A stretch of 64,000 bases of DNA, from positions 18,759,318 through 18,823,317 of the forward strand of contig NC_087070.1 in the NCBI RefSeq assembly GCF_963678635.1. Direction: 5' to 3'. Of this stretch, positions 33,001 to 41,837 are shown piece after piece. The DNA is from Symsagittifera roscoffensis. Its lineage: Eukaryota; Xenacoelomorpha; Acoela; Convolutidae. Numbering within the stretch: position 1 is the stretch's first letter; each line of letters opens with the position of its first letter. The notes below the pieces were generated by a model. The model did no database searches and was not told the origin of the DNA. It saw only the letters and a program-made list of their open reading frames with translations. The position numbers were made by a program, and so were the translations under genes.

Positions 33001-33453
33001 TGACGGGGTTAGTCCCAGAGTAGATGAGGTCAACTGCGGCTGCAGCCTGGTGCTTGACGACGCACCGCCTTTTTGCTTGCTCATGGACGTCATTAATCTG
33101 TCGAAGGTTGATGACGCTCCCATCGTTATCCCATCTGACATGGGCCTGGTCGGCGAGGCTGATAACGCCTTCCCGTTCTTATCGATCCTTGGGCACGGTG
33201 TGAAATTTACATCCGGATGGGATGTCTCCGGGTAGTCATAACTGGAAGTTAAACCTACAGTTGGTAGTGACGCCATGCGCTCGTCATACAATGACTTCCA
33301 ACTCTTCTTGGCCTTCGAACCCGGTTGTTCTTCACTCGGGCTTATACTCGACATCATTGCGTTGTTGCTCTGCTTGGCCAGAGATGAGTGGGTACTAGCC
33401 GAATGTGAGTATTCCCCCTTCCACCTGCGACTCTTGGTCTCCGATTTGGACAT
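29905..33453 (-). CDS. Gag polyprotein with aspartic protease (full copy)
   Basis: A frame of 1,182 codons from the first Met. Residues ~165-290 are a coiled coil (DELRRDMTKRIDQVDER). A capsid-like region (~390-600) has KIFDILLNRFGSGVQGHQ and SIDKFLDDLELLRR. Two CCHC zinc knuckles follow at ~630-680 (CANCGSMDHHVSAC and CFFCNLEGHLKSDC). Near residue 970 is the retropepsin site LLDTGAVVSVMP, with the closing ILGRDF about 70 residues on. Gag forms the particle and binds RNA; the protease matures it. The frame stays open upstream of the Met for about 100 acidic codons, so the true start may lie further 5'. Confidence 0.85.
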   Translation of the reverse strand: MSKSETKSRRWKGEYSHSASTHSSLAKQSNNAMMSSISPSEEQPGSKAKKSWKSLYDERMASLPTVGLTSSYDYPETSHPDVNFTPCPRIDKNGKALSASPTRPMSDGITMGASSTFDRLMTSMSKQKGGASSSTRLQPQLTSSTLGLTPSFGATGDISDMFAGVMNGLDELRRDMTKRIDQVDERAHKGQENLRDELTHVKSQARVDQAQLIRNTDQCLAESLAQANKESYEIEARMTREIERLLNDHDSTYAHTMTSLENRLDAKSDLMMRKLDAILNGSSWQEHSNPRERSRHANVGDGTGGNARAQQGSRTNYEPRNKERPRAAPQRPGWTNPVPPEADATPETRLPTVPQVSSVPDLTTVSQDTTMYASMFEPLNRSLETFITRLSKSTERGERSRRTLKKPKSYKDESDGCIDTWIEVMKLHFEEENLSKKQECSALTSNLEGTALSCVMAKRANERDSARKIFDILLNRFGSGVQGHQAMVKFEKRRQRDEESIDKFLDDLELLRRRSNPDERISERNLAIASKFMDGVRSEELKTMLATHFTLSLDQVPTPDDLRMKSREYLLIKPRAQNRYSNYGNYSGTNTGVNSSWYKPRDDMDKRRSCANCGSMDHHVSACSAYKQNMKAIGYFLEDADATDEDHEEYVRGLCFFCNLEGHLKSDCTQFWDAAADAKHPHHKEALSGVKASRARLMNEAESRRKETTPSTFTTKKVRTWPDEVVASNLEAESSSPLKVDYGLAARTALQNVKQDLATKEVEQWVRSELESTDLRESLNVLGKTTKAEDKEEPKKQGLKLNVISGKTFGMTKAGSKIMSIITVARHQVVKNLSEPSEITLVHLDIYADYLKEKDPKLDSRAVRALLTTGGPRLMKVDGHYIDVHGPYPILMNVDGINIYTKAHITDANDQIGRIYIGQEELKVRRIGHNAMLEQDAVHIGCEADLAAHVLGVQGRQLSVKGLLDTGAVVSVMPVKTWTDMGFERSDLIPTNIRLAAANQGAIYVTGRTPIISLQLGGRHLWMSFLVVENLDESDQFILGRDFVRNFDVTIDLNDGLIRIKDPERKYEKRPLNKILINQAKVPIFLDRKVRLKPNQAVVATFRMRNLNELSNDRQVCLVPNPNSKSSAILGRSFSLTQSGLCVSVLLNTETTTVTIQRGKKLGYALPLNTDFQSVENLKSLM

Positions 33454-33795
33454 TCCCTTGAATAAAACTTCCTCTCGCGGCTCGACCTCGGAACGCTCCG
33501 AGGTCTCCTCCGTCCTCTCGACTTCCTCCCGCTTGAGGTCCTTGCTCGGCTCAAAGTCGGGTCGAATGAGCGTCTGTTCTTCCTCGTCAAAGAGTCCACA
33601 AGCGTTTCGCTCGCGGTTCCGGTTTCGGCGCTCCGCCTTTGATCGCCATCGAGGTTTTTCTCGCTCCTCAATCTCATTTCGCTCACTGAAAGATCAGATT
33701 GACCTTTAGTCGATTCGTTTTCAGCAAACACGTCGGAGGCGCTGCTAAACGAGTACTGGCTACGCCTATTTTTAAATTTTCGCGTGCTGCTCTTG
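30519..33795. repeat. Tandem duplication, copy 1 (3,277 bp)
   Basis: Positions 30519-33795 recur at 33804-37080 with an offset of 3,285 bp. Only two differences were seen by eye: one base near 31588/34873 (Ser to Cys in gag) and one near 33773/37053. The 8-bp spacer 33796-33803 repeats the bases before it. Copy 1 is the one joined to the downstream protease and pol. Confidence 0.95.
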
Positions 33796-33827
33796 CGTGC
33801 TGCTCCAAGTTTTGACTGGCATGACAC
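33354..33827 (-). pseudogene. Frame overlapping the gag start, copy 1
   Basis: A Ser/Arg-rich frame (157 codons) begins upstream of gag and runs past its Met in another phase. The first ~70 codons (RSQYSFSSASDVFAENES) read like the true N-terminus of the gag protein. Downstream of about 33690, the gag phase itself is open and acidic, so a single shift there would join them. Its first residues come from the duplication junction, not from the element's original 5' end. Confidence 0.4.
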
Positions 33828-36738
33828 TAACCACTGCTCCCGTGTCTAGCAGTCCCTTTACTGAAAGTTGTCTGCCTTGCACGCCCAGAACGTGTGCGGC
33901 CAGATCGGCCTCACAACCAATATGCACCGCATCTTGTTCGAGCATCGCGTTGTGTCCGATTCGTCTAACCTTCAGCTCCTCTTGACCAATGTATATCCGG
34001 CCAATCTGATCGTTCGCATCAGTTATGTGAGCTTTCGTGTAGATATTGATGCCATCCACATTCATCAGGATCGGGTAAGGGCCATGTACATCGATATAAT
34101 GTCCGTCCACTTTCATCAGTCTCGGACCTCCCGTTGTGAGCAGCGCTCGCACTGCCCTGGAGTCCAGTTTGGGATCCTTCTCCTTCAGGTAGTCGGCATA
34201 GATGTCCAGGTGGACTAGTGTAATCTCGGATGGTTCACTCAAGTTCTTGACCACCTGGTGCCGTGCGACTGTGATGATGGACATTATTTTGGACCCCGCC
34301 TTCGTCATGCCGAAAGTCTTACCAGATATAACGTTCAGTTTTAGTCCCTGTTTCTTGGGTTCCTCTTTGTCTTCTGCTTTTGTCGTTTTACCCAGGACAT
34401 TAAGACTTTCCCGAAGATCTGTGCTCTCCAGCTCCGACCTTACCCATTGCTCCACTTCTTTCGTGGCTAGGTCCTGTTTGACATTCTGCAGCGCTGTCCT
34501 TGCCGCCAGGCCGTAATCCACCTTGAGTGGGCTAGACGACTCTGCTTCGAGGTTCGAGGCTACCACCTCGTCAGGCCATGTCCTAACCTTTTTGGTCGTG
34601 AAGGTGCTCGGTGTCGTCTCCTTTCTCCGAGATTCAGCCTCGTTCATCAGACGTGCTCGACTGGCCTTGACACCCGAAAGCGCCTCTTTGTGGTGGGGAT
34701 GTTTCGCGTCCGCTGCTGCGTCCCAAAATTGAGTACAATCCGACTTCAAGTGTCCCTCCAAATTACAGAAGAAACACAGCCCTCTGACGTACTCTTCATG
34801 ATCCTCGTCGGTCGCGTCGGCGTCCTCGAGAAAGTAGCCTATGGCCTTCATGTTCTGTTTGTATGCACAACACGCAGAAACGTGATGGTCCATCGAACCA
34901 CAATTCGCACACGACCTCCTCTTGTCCATGTCATCGCGAGGTTTGTACCAACTGGAATTCACACCAGTGTTTGTCCCGCTATAGTTGCCATAATTGCTGT
35001 AACGATTTTGCGCCCTCGGTTTTATGAGTAAATACTCGCGTGACTTCATACGCAAGTCGTCAGGCGTGGGTACCTGGTCAAGCGACAGGGTGAAGTGAGT
35101 GGCCAACATCGTCTTCAACTCCTCACTCCTTACTCCATCCATGAACTTCGAAGCAATCGCCAAGTTTCGCTCGGATATTCTCTCATCCGGGTTGCTTCTC
35201 CTCCTGAGCAATTCAAGGTCGTCCAAGAATTTATCTATTGATTCTTCATCCCTTTGACGCCTCTTCTCGAACTTCACCATAGCCTGGTGCCCTTGTACTC
35301 CAGAGCCGAAACGATTCAGCAGGATGTCGAATATCTTGCGAGCGCTGTCTCTCTCATTGGCTCTTTTCGCCATTACGCAACTTAATGCAGTACCCTCCAG
35401 GTTGCTCGTCAGCGCGCTGCACTCTTGTTTCTTGGAGAGATTCTCTTCCTCAAAGTGTAACTTCATCACCTCTATCCAAGTATCAATGCAGCCGTCTGAC
35501 TCGTCTTTATATGACTTCGGCTTTTTCAGTGTCCTTCTTGACCTCTCTCCTCTCTCGGTTGACTTCGAGAGCCTGGTGATGAATGTTTCGAGAGATCTGT
35601 TCAGAGGCTCAAACATCGAGGCATACATCGTTGTGTCCTGTGAGACTGTAGTCAGATCTGGTACTGAACTGACTTGTGGCACGGTTGGCAACCTTGTCTC
35701 CGGGGTGGCATCTGCCTCCGGCGGGACTGGATTCGTCCAGCCAGGCCTCTGCGGGGCTGCCCTTGGCCGCTCCTTGTTTCTAGGTTCGTAGTTCGTTCTC
35801 GAGCCTTGCTGGGCTCTGGCATTGCCGCCCGTACCATCTCCAACATTCGCATGGCGTGAGCGCTCCCTTGGGTTGGAATGCTCCTGCCAACTACTCCCAT
35901 TCAGGATCGCGTCAAGCTTCCGCATCATTAAGTCAGACTTTGCATCTAACCTGTTCTCCAGGCTGGTCATCGTGTGGGCGTAGGTACTATCATGATCGTT
36001 CAACAATCGTTCGATCTCTCTGGTCATCCTAGCCTCTATTTCGTATGACTCCTTGTTTGCCTGTGCCAGGCTCTCCGCCAGGCATTGATCGGTGTTGCGA
36101 ATCAACTGAGCTTGATCAACCCTCGCCTGCGACTTCACGTGCGTTAGTTCATCTCTCAGATTCTCTTGACCCTTGTGAGCTCTCTCATCAACTTGATCTA
36201 TTCTTTTAGTCATGTCCCGTCTCAGTTCATCCAGACCATTCATTACACCAGCGAACATGTCACTTATGTCGCCAGTGGCCCCAAATGACGGGGTTAGTCC
36301 CAGAGTAGATGAGGTCAACTGCGGCTGCAGCCTGGTGCTTGACGACGCACCGCCTTTTTGCTTGCTCATGGACGTCATTAATCTGTCGAAGGTTGATGAC
36401 GCTCCCATCGTTATCCCATCTGACATGGGCCTGGTCGGCGAGGCTGATAACGCCTTCCCGTTCTTATCGATCCTTGGGCACGGTGTGAAATTTACATCCG
36501 GATGGGATGTCTCCGGGTAGTCATAACTGGAAGTTAAACCTACAGTTGGTAGTGACGCCATGCGCTCGTCATACAATGACTTCCAACTCTTCTTGGCCTT
36601 CGAACCCGGTTGTTCTTCACTCGGGCTTATACTCGACATCATTGCGTTGTTGCTCTGCTTGGCCAGAGATGAGTGGGTACTAGCCGAATGTGAGTATTCC
36701 CCCTTCCACCTGCGACTCTTGGTCTCCGATTTGGACAT
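33772..36738 (-). pseudogene. Gag, duplicated and truncated copy
   Basis: Identical to the full gag over coiled coil, capsid and both zinc knuckles (one knuckle-flanking Ser is Cys, HHVSACCAYKQ). It stops in the protease: the frame reads LLDTGAVVSVMPVKTW, then crosses the duplication junction into unrelated codons and a stop at 33772. This copy would make gag without a working protease or pol. Confidence 0.85.
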
Positions 36739-37080
36739 TCCCTTGAATAAAACTTCCTCTCGCGGCTCGACCTCGGAACGCTCCGAGGTCTCCTCCGTCC
36801 TCTCGACTTCCTCCCGCTTGAGGTCCTTGCTCGGCTCAAAGTCGGGTCGAATGAGCGTCTGTTCTTCCTCGTCAAAGAGTCCACAAGCGTTTCGCTCGCG
36901 GTTCCGGTTTCGGCGCTCCGCCTTTGATCGCCATCGAGGTTTTTCTCGCTCCTCAATCTCATTTCGCTCACTGAAAGATCAGATTGACCTTTAGTCGATT
37001 CGTTTTCAGCAAACACGTCGGAGGCGCTGCTAAACGAGTACTGGCTACGCCTAGTTTTAAATTTTCGCGTGCTGCTCTTG
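33804..37080. repeat. Tandem duplication, copy 2 (3,277 bp)
   Basis: Nearly identical to 30519-33795. This copy adjoins the original 5' flank of the element at 37081, so the 5' end belongs here and the pol end to copy 1, as expected from unequal exchange, template switching or an assembly error. Confidence 0.95.
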
Positions 37081-37142
37081 CTCAGCCTGGGAATCTTAGT
37101 AGTCGATCCTAACGAGTCCCTGCGCTGCATACTTCGTGACAC
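36639..37142 (-). pseudogene. Frame overlapping the gag start, copy 2 with original 5' end
   Basis: A 167-codon Ser/Arg-rich frame starts with MSRSMQRRDSLGSTTK at 37142, the likely original N-terminus of the element's first protein. It overlaps the gag Met (36738) in another phase. The gag phase is open from about 36975, where a change of phase would give a continuous acidic product. Both copies share this state, so it predates the duplication. Confidence 0.45.
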
Positions 37143-37560
37143 AAAAAAAAACTATATTCGTATGTCGAAAAGTCAGTATCAATCTCTTAGGTTTCTCAGT
37201 GACAATCTTAGTGACTCAGCTAGAGTTACACACACACACACACAGGGCCTGCTCAGTATTGATATAATGCTAACTCAACCCTGTCGTATAGTATAACAGT
37301 ATCACCAGATTTTCACAAGATCCAATCAACACACCAAACACAATAGATAACCAGATAAGAATATCCTACAGGTGACAGCGACCTTTTGTCAGTATCAATT
37401 TATCGCCACACAATTTATCAAGTCACTGCTTTGTTAAAATTAAACAGTCTTTGATAAAAAGCAGTGATGACTCAGAAACAAATCAATAAAACTTAGTCTT
37501 AAAGAAAAAGACTTCCCTCAATCGGAACGATCCGAAAGAACAAAGCCCAGGACACAGTCT
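37143..37560. other. 5' flank of the retroelement, no gene
   Basis: AT-rich, with a short CA-repeat at 37227-37244. This is where a 5' LTR or leader would be expected for the minus-strand element, but I could not match it to the 3' flank. Confidence 0.4.
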
Positions 37561-37850
37561 TCTCAAGTGGGTGTGTATTTGCTGAATACACCCACCGAGG
37601 TCTTCTTTTAGGTGCCCTGCGATTGCCCGAGCTGTCCTATTAAATGGCTCAAGGCAACCTCTGATCGAAAATATTCAAAGTCTATGAAAAAGCTCTCCCA
37701 CACCCGGACTGCTCCAAGTGCACGAGAGTAGGGAACAACTTTTCTTCTCAAGTGAGTGTGTATTTGCCTAATACACTCACCGAGGTATTCCTTTATTCGT
37801 TCCCGGATTGCCCGAACTTTCCTATTAAGTAGCTCAGGGCAACCACACAA
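37561..37850. repeat. Two hairpin-bearing repeat units, 185 bp apart
   Basis: Two diverged copies, about 37561-37664 and 37746-37847. Each begins with a hairpin: GTGGGTGT with ACACCCAC in the first (37567-37595) and GTGAGTGT with ACACTCAC in the second (37752-37780), around a short T-rich loop. Each ends with a second possible stem (GATTGCCCGA with CTC..GGCAACC). The stem difference is a paired G:C to A:T change. Confidence 0.65.
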
Positions 37851-38069
37851 CCAAAATCACAATAAAAAAAATTTTGTTCGGGTAATTCTGATACACCCGA
37901 TCTAGAATCCAAAGTTGATCACAAATTTACGGGTCAAGATGGACTCTTATGATCCTAATAAGCGCGCCTAATATCCTAATATGATTTAAATTAAATGGAT
38001 ATTTTCCTTTTACCAAATTGCCACAGAAGATTTCCTCAAGTTTCTAACTTTGGGTTGTTTAGAAGGTTT

Positions 38070-40080
38070 AAGACACTCCGGATGGTTACTTCGGAGGGTT
38101 GTTAAGACACTTAGCCTACTTCGGAGGGTACTTTAATCACCCAAGTCACTTCGGAGGGTCCCCCTAAATTTACTAAGGAGGGTCAATAAGATGCTTAATA
38201 TGCTCCGGAGGGTTACTTCGGAGGGTTACCTCCAAATTTTTCAAATTTCTGAGCTTCACTCAGAAGGTCCTTCAATCGACTTCAGGAAGCGTCAAAACAA
38301 GCTAAATTCTCTATCAGGGGGGCTGTCTTAACTTCTTTGGATAACCTCGTGGAAATCTTCCACTAAGGAGGGTTGCTAAGGGCCTTAGCTGACTCCAGAG
38401 GGTTACCTCGGAGGGTTCCTCAAGAATCAAGAAAAAAGGTTATGTCACCGCAACAAAGTCTCCAAAAGTGGTCTACCTGACTTAAAACTAGGTTGGCTGA
38501 CACGGTCAACCCTCCCAGTTGAATAAAAAGATGTTTTGATAAAATTTTCTGCCGCTCGGAGGGTTACCTGTAATTTGGACCCTCCGAACCAACAAATTCT
38601 AAAAAATTTTTCTTTTCCGAGATTATCAAACCAAAAACGGTTGCGGTCCGGAAAAGTGGTCCAAAATGTCGACTTATGGTACCAAAATTATCCCGATCGG
38701 ATGACTAGTCTTTGAGAAATTGCCAAAAACGTGTTTGTCCAAATGGCCTTTTTTCACCACCTGTATAGGTTCTGAGAAACTTTTTCCGCAATTCCTATCG
38801 AAAGTGCCTAAAAATAATTGAAACGAGCGTAGTAGCCCTGTACGGCACTGGAATAGTGCAAAAAACCGGATCAAAATTGGTTTGGAGACAAAAATTTGGC
38901 CAATAACTATCAAATTTGGACCCTCCGATTCCTTCCTTTTCCGATCCTTAAGTCGTTAGCTCTATGTACGGAGCTGATCGGAGGGTTACTCAAGAATTTC
39001 TCTAATAACCGAGCACGTTATGCTAGCACGCTCCTAATGCAAAAAAATTTTATTGCTCTAACTCTAAAAACTCAAAAACTCGGATCCCCAAAACAGATTG
39101 ACAAAATTCAGAAAATTATCGAAATTTTGACCGAAAAATTTTGGTTTTTTCCAACTTCTACTGAGTCTTTTCTCACGCGGTTTCTTTAGTTACGGGGATC
39201 GAACTACGTAGCTACTCCCTATATAAAAGCTTTTTGTTGTTCGGAAAAGCTCGGATATCCAAAAATTTGGGGGTCTACAGTTTGATCGAAAATCGATGAT
39301 TTTCGACAAAATTGGGTGTTTTTTTGGGTCTAACTTAGGAGATAAGTAATATGTAATAAGGATAATAACCTATAAGTAATCGTTAATGAATAGTACTATA
39401 CCCTCCTTTGCACCAAAATACCCGAATTAGGACCCTTAACTCGGAAATTTGTAATCGATGGAGGGTACAATCGGACCGCGCCAATCGTGCCCCCCACCAC
39501 TTAAGTTTTAATGAAATAGTACCCAAACGATACTAAAATTGCTTCAACGATACCCAAAAGTCGTTGCGGATGTTGTCCTTGATGTCCCTGTTGAGTGTGG
39601 AACACGTTGATCAGCTTACCACTCTACCCTCCGGCCACCGGCAAAATCACCATTAACGTGCTTAAACACTCAAATTACACTCGAGGGAGGGTATCCAACC
39701 CTTCACCAAAACACAACATCTTTCTATCAGAAACGATATAAATCAATCTGAAACAACAACAAATAGGAAGGTCAGATCACATCTCGTCCGGAAATAACAT
39801 ATAAACTGTCACTTTATGTTTTTTACTGTTTTTGGTCTTTTTTGGATTTTTTACTGTTTTTTGTACTTTTTTGTTTTCAAATAAATTTAATTTTTGCTTT
39901 TTCTTGGTTATACACTATTTTTGTTTGGTTTTACGCTTTCTCTTTAATTGTTTTTGGTCCCGGGACCTCGGGACAAGCGGGTTCATGACTTCCCACCTAA
40001 CCCTCCGGCCCCCGGAATTTTCTATGTTAACTGAGTTAAAAAGCTAAATTGTACTGGGCGGAGGGTACGCACCTTCCCCC
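38070..40080. repeat. Tract with many CGGAGGGT-type motifs
   Basis: Between 38070 and 38620 the 8-mer (T)CGGAGGGT or a one-base variant recurs about a dozen times at irregular spacing on the plus strand. It appears in reverse (ACCCTCCG) near 38576, 38928, 39627 and 40004. Two loosely similar ~110-bp units surround 39620-39690 and 39990-40070, each with ACCCTCCGGCC and a later GGAGGGTA. No gene is visible. Confidence 0.6.
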
Positions 40081-40215
40081 TAGTACAATAACGGTCATTA
40101 AGGCCTCTGACTCGGGCATACGCCCGGAGCGGAGTGTTCGTCGCTGAAACGCTTGCTGATCATGATGGTCTTATGCCTTTGACAGGCCCACCCAGGAGCG
40201 CCATAAAAACGTCTA

Positions 40216-41096
40216 TGTAACATTCGCCCAAATACTACACAGCGACGGAGCGTAGAAAAAGTACCTATTAACGACTGGCAGGCGTCAGTTACCTTAATCC
40301 TACTCGCTTTTCACCGTCTCGACCTTGCCAGTTGATTTTCTGGTCTGTCTAGGGCGAAGTAAAAAGTTACTATTTTTAGGCCATCAGTCAAACGACTTTT
40401 GATCAGCTTTCGTTTACATGCGAACACAACCATATAGCTGAGTCTCGGATCCTCAGACTACGTGATTGTCATTAAGAACACGGCTCGAACAACCTATTTT
40501 AATATGTTTTTGTGTGACAGTTCTATATTAAATCAATTGGAGATGGATTGACCCTTTCCTCTTTCTAGCTACTCATATTCTGAAATATCAAACGATAACG
40601 TTGTTAATTAAGAGATCTATGACATTCCAGCAGCTATAAAGTTAGTTTATACAGTCCCTTCACATAGAACAGTCTCTGGGGGACCAAGCCTCCGCTCCCG
40701 TAATATTCCTGTGATAACGCTCTTATCTCCTCTGATTTGCGTCCCGGGAGGGTTCCGTGGTGTATTTCTCCCCCCACTGAAGCCTCCTTCTCCACCAATA
40801 TTCACTGCTAAGTGTCTTATCGTGCGTTGTTGCCACGATAAGAGGCTTCGTACTTTCCGTCTCTCGTACGACTGTTTTTCACTATATCTGTCGTTGTTCT
40901 GATTTTCGTCACTTTTTCAGTCAAAATGGCCGTTTTTCGTATTTCTGAGAAATATTCTTCCAATCGAAATTTTAAAAATAAAAATTCTGGAATATTCCGA
41001 CCCTCCTTCGCAATACTTTTTCGTCAATAAGGCCTTTAGTCGTTCTTTTTTACGTCGCCGGAAGGTTGTGCTGTGCCAGTCTGGCAGAATGGCACA
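40216..41096 (+). mobile_element. 5'-truncated Penelope-like element, 3' region only
   Basis: Near-identical to 15126-16016, with a few substitutions and small indels (for example an 8-bp repeat near 15960 that is single here). It starts within the last endonuclease codons and ends with the same TGTGCCA/TGGCACA hairpin (41072-41096). The 5' truncation is typical of target-primed insertion. Confidence 0.85.
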
Positions 41097-41765
41097 CATA
41101 TCAGGAAAGAGAAACCGGGCTTGAACACGCGCGATGAGTTTAGGAGCAGGGAGTTAACACTGAAAATTTAGTCCCAAAATATTTTTGGTTTTTTATTCAA
41201 AACGTACATGTCTGAATCGAAATTATGACTCAGAAACTTCCAGACAAATTAATTTTAAAATGTTTAATTAATTTTAGAGGTTAAAAGTATTTTAATCTTA
41301 ATAGTAATTTAGAGGTCAACTGTGATTGGCTAATTTTTTATCATGATGGTTTAGAACCAATTTGTATGTGATTTATTGTAAATAACATTTGTAAATTGAT
41401 GTTTTATCGTCATTTAGAGTAGTTTATTGCAAAAATCCTGACGATGCACATAGTTGCGAAAACGTTTGAAATTTACTTTTTAGCAAAAATTTCTTGTATG
41501 TTATATTTTCTCGTGTCGAGTTGCGTGTTCTTATTGAAGAAACGTAACCCGTATCGATTTTAATTGAAAAGAACTCTAACACTTGTCATCTTTTATCATT
41601 ATCACTTCCATATCTAGAAAATTCCAGGGATTTTGACTGGAATACGTGACGAAGGGACTCCTGACTGTAACCTCGGTTACTATGATACTTTTGACCTTAT
41701 GATTACTGAGAATGGCACACTCGGCTAGTTTTTATTTCAGATTTTGGTTCTGCGAAACTTTTTTA
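41097..41765 (+). promoter_or_regulatory. 5' flank and leader of the UBE2K-like gene
   Basis: No TATA box stands out. A strong 3' splice acceptor (TTTTTATTTCAG) ends at 41740, only 25 bp before the ATG at 41766. It implies either an upstream non-coding exon or a trans-spliced leader. Confidence 0.4.
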
Positions 41766-41837
41766 ATGGCGACAATTGCACCCGCAAGGGTCAAGCGTGA
41801 GTTTAAGGAAGTCACACAGCCCACAGATGAGAAAGAC
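41766..41837 (+). CDS. UBE2K: UBE2K-like exon 1
   Basis: Twenty-four codons, MATIAPARVKREFKEV onwards, ending before a consensus GTAAGT donor at 41838. The ATG was chosen because the family starts with M-A-x-I-A; the frame is open a little further upstream but crosses the splice acceptor at 41740. Confidence 0.9.

Larger units (their letters stand above)
24391..37142 (-). mobile_element. Ty3-type retroelement with macro-like C-terminal module
   Basis: The minus strand from 37142 down to 24391 encodes gag-protease, RT-RNase H and integrase, the Ty3 order. GC content is clearly higher than in both flanks. The gag part is present twice in tandem. Pol is split over three phases but most motifs are intact, including YVDD and the integrase Asp-Asp-Glu. 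I compared the two flanks (24000-24390 and 37080-37900) by eye and saw no LTR. If the co-oriented A-F gene belongs to it, the element would exceed 20 kb. Confidence 0.8.

Noticed and set aside
37227-37244. CA-repeat as a functional element
   Set aside because: A short, ordinary dinucleotide microsatellite.
23917-37900. LTRs at the two ends of the gag-pol-macro element
   Set aside because: By-eye comparison of 23917-24390 with 37081-37900 showed no shared sequence. A dot-plot could still find diverged LTRs.
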